A stretch of 64,000 nt of DNA, taken from positions 19,366,917-19,430,916 of the forward strand of contig NC_092571.1 in assembly GCF_037975245.1 (NCBI RefSeq), written 5' to 3'. Made by a program: the position numbers and the translations under genes. The notes under the pieces were generated by a model, which did not search any database, was not told the origin of the DNA, and saw only the letters and a list, made by a program, of their open reading frames with translations. Positions 62,351 through 64,000 of the stretch are shown in pieces. Position 1 is the stretch's first letter; each line of letters begins with the position of its first letter. The DNA is from Apostichopus japonicus. Its lineage: Eukaryota > Echinodermata > Holothuroidea > Aspidochirotida > Stichopodidae.

Positions 62351-62390
62351 TTGGTTACTACTACCAATGCACATTGGTAGTAGTAACCAA
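62351..62390. repeat. 19-bp perfect inverted repeat with 2-nt spacer
   Basis: TTGGTTACTACTACCAATG (62351-62369), spacer CA, then its exact reverse complement (62372-62390). The right arm is the first reverse-transcriptase sequence of the LINE copy (HIGSSNQ in its frame). The left arm is thus a foreign, inverted copy at the 5' truncation point. Confidence 0.95.
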
Positions 62391-63133
62391 AAGTTTACAT
62401 ACAATCTTAATTGTGTGGAGTTACAGGAGGTCTCTGTTGAAAGAGACCTAGGTATCTACATTGACTCATCTCTGCAACCTTCTAAACATTGTCTTGCTAA
62501 AAGCTGCTAAAAGAGGTAATAGGGTTTTAGGTATGATAAAGAGGAACTTCAGTTTTCTGAAAGAGGACATCGTAGTTAGGCTTTATAAGCAGTTGGTTAG
62601 GCCTCATCTGGAGTATGCTGTGCAGGCTTGGAACCCTTATTTTGCTAAGGATAAGGAAGTACTTGAAAAGGTCCAGAGGAGGGCTACTAGGATGATTAGT
62701 TCCTTAAAGAGGGTTCCTTATTATAGGCGGTTACAACTGTTGAATCTCACCACACTGGAGCTTAAGAGGTTACGTGGGGACTTGATCCAGGTTTTCAAGA
62801 TTGTGTATGGTTTCGACAATTTATCCTTTACCGACTTTTTCATGTTTGCTAACAGTGGTTGTACTAGAGGCCATTGTCTTAAACTCCAAATGTCGCATAG
62901 TAGGATTAATATTCGGCATAACTTTTTTCTAATAGGGTTGTGAATGAGTGGAATGGTTTGCCTGAGAAAGTTGTACTTGCAAGTAGTGTCAATGGGTTTA
63001 AGAATGCTTTAAGCATTGTAATCGGGTCTGAGTGTTTGTGTCTTCAGTTTTTTTCCTCTCTCTATAGGGTCCTTGATGGGGACTTAAATGTTCCTCCTGA
63101 TCCTTTTTTCTACTAAACTAAACTAACTAACGT
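62372..63133 (+). mobile_element. 5'-truncated non-LTR retrotransposon, CR1/L2-like, copy 1
   Basis: Homology starts at 62372, within the right arm of a perfect palindrome, and covers the end of the reverse transcriptase (VERDLGIYID, RLYKQLVRPHLEYAVQ, KVQRRATRMISSL, LKRLRGDLIQVFKI), then a 3'UTR ending in ACTAAACTAAACTAACTAAC. One extra A near 62500 and one missing base near 62930 shift the frame, and a 13-bp deletion near 63013 removes codons present in copy 2. It is a dead copy. Confidence 0.87.
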
Positions 63134-63592
63134 ACGGAACTCTCCAACGAGGACACGTCGTTTGAACGCCTTGTTGTATCGAGGTCTAAAAGGAACGCAA
63201 AAAAGAACCCATAATGAACATTCTTACCAGTGAAATGTAACATATTTGTTTCTCCAACATGAGTGATAGCAAACATGATGAGGTCAATAACTGACCTTTT
63301 GAATTAATATATTATATAAAATAACCGTTTACAGCGTAACATTAGGGGTGGTGAAATCAAGATACTGATATTTATAGTTTTATTTGCTTTATTTATACTT
63401 ATTTATATTATCAAAATGTTTTGTAACTGTTGACATATCCTATACAGGCCATGTTTCAATCTAATGTTTAACCTTGGTCTGGGTGTGGTTCCCACTATAT
63501 AGGAGTTGTAGGTATACATAACCTGAAGCGTCCACAATTATAGTTGAAGTTCTTTTCAAATGTTTAAGAAAAACGAAACATTTTTTCTTATT

Positions 63593-63616
63593 TGTGTGTG
63601 TGTGTGTGTGTGTGCG
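63593..63616 (+). repeat. (GT)n microsatellite
   Basis: About 11 TG units followed by CGTTTG. Confidence 0.9.
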
Positions 63617-64000
63617 TTTGTTTTGTATTCTGACCGAGGACTTGAACAAAGAATTTCAGGTCCTCGGCTGTGATTTCTAAAGAATCACCACATCCTCGGA
63701 AGAATTCTATTGTATGGGGTATTGTTAAGGTTAGGGTACGTGGATTTGAACAATGGAAAATACAATGGGGTCCTCGGTCTGAATGTAATACAAACATGCG
63801 TGTGTGTCTATGACATATTCTTCGTCTCAATGCTACTTTCGGCTAAGGCCAATATATTTCAAGCGAACGGAACTCAAATACAGTATGCCGAAATAAAAGC
63901 AAGAATTAAAACATTAAATTCCTTTCTTATACGTGAATGAACTTATCTCTGAAACTCTAAAACGTTTTAACAAAGGTTTTGGTATGTTCAAAAAAAGGTA

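Overview
The window is nuclear DNA of a multicellular animal. Coding sequence is sparse and cut into short exons by GT-AG introns, the background is AT-rich, and there are LINE, SINE and hAT-type fragments, many microsatellites, a U2 snRNA-derived element and TTAGGG-type repeats. I see no operon, CRISPR array, IS element or bacterial gene. The repeat mix suggests a marine invertebrate, and I lean to an echinoderm, but this is inference only; no gene here fixes the taxon.

Layout. (1) About 6.1-11.4 kb, + strand: two candidate exons that join in phase and end in a stop. They encode an acidic, prohormone-like C-terminus; the 5' exons are not found. (2) About 11.4-32.8 kb: no gene I can support. 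It holds repeats, a tRNA-derived SINE (14.25 kb), a hAT-like non-autonomous transposon (20.14 kb), an element joining the U2 snRNA 5' domain to a tandem array (19.0-19.4 kb), a promoter-like CpG-containing stretch (21.66 kb), a perfect 44-nt palindrome (31.40 kb) and a dead LINE (32.0-32.5 kb). (3) 32.88-48.13 kb, minus strand: the best-supported gene, reconstructed here from seven exons in consistent phase. It runs from an ATG with a signal peptide to a stop and encodes about 385 residues, an unrecognised secreted protein. Its introns carry a hAT-like MITE with an exact 8-bp target duplication, a fold-back element beside a 20-bp satellite, 11-bp repeats, several TIR-bearing fragments and a hammerhead-like Penelope-type motif. 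(4) 48.1-64 kb: mostly non-coding, with a LINE C-terminal fragment (56.9 kb), a broken coding relic (58.9-59.4 kb), two possible tiny first exons, a second SINE (59.8 kb) and a second dead LINE (62.3-63.1 kb).

The two candidate genes face each other (tail to tail) about 21 kb apart, with no sign that they act together. The most unusual signals are the unrecognised seven-exon secreted protein, the U2/tandem-repeat chimera, the excess of the CRE octamer TGACGTCA, and a hairpin module shared by transposons with different ends. Exon calls rest on splice signals and phase alone; no transcript data were available.
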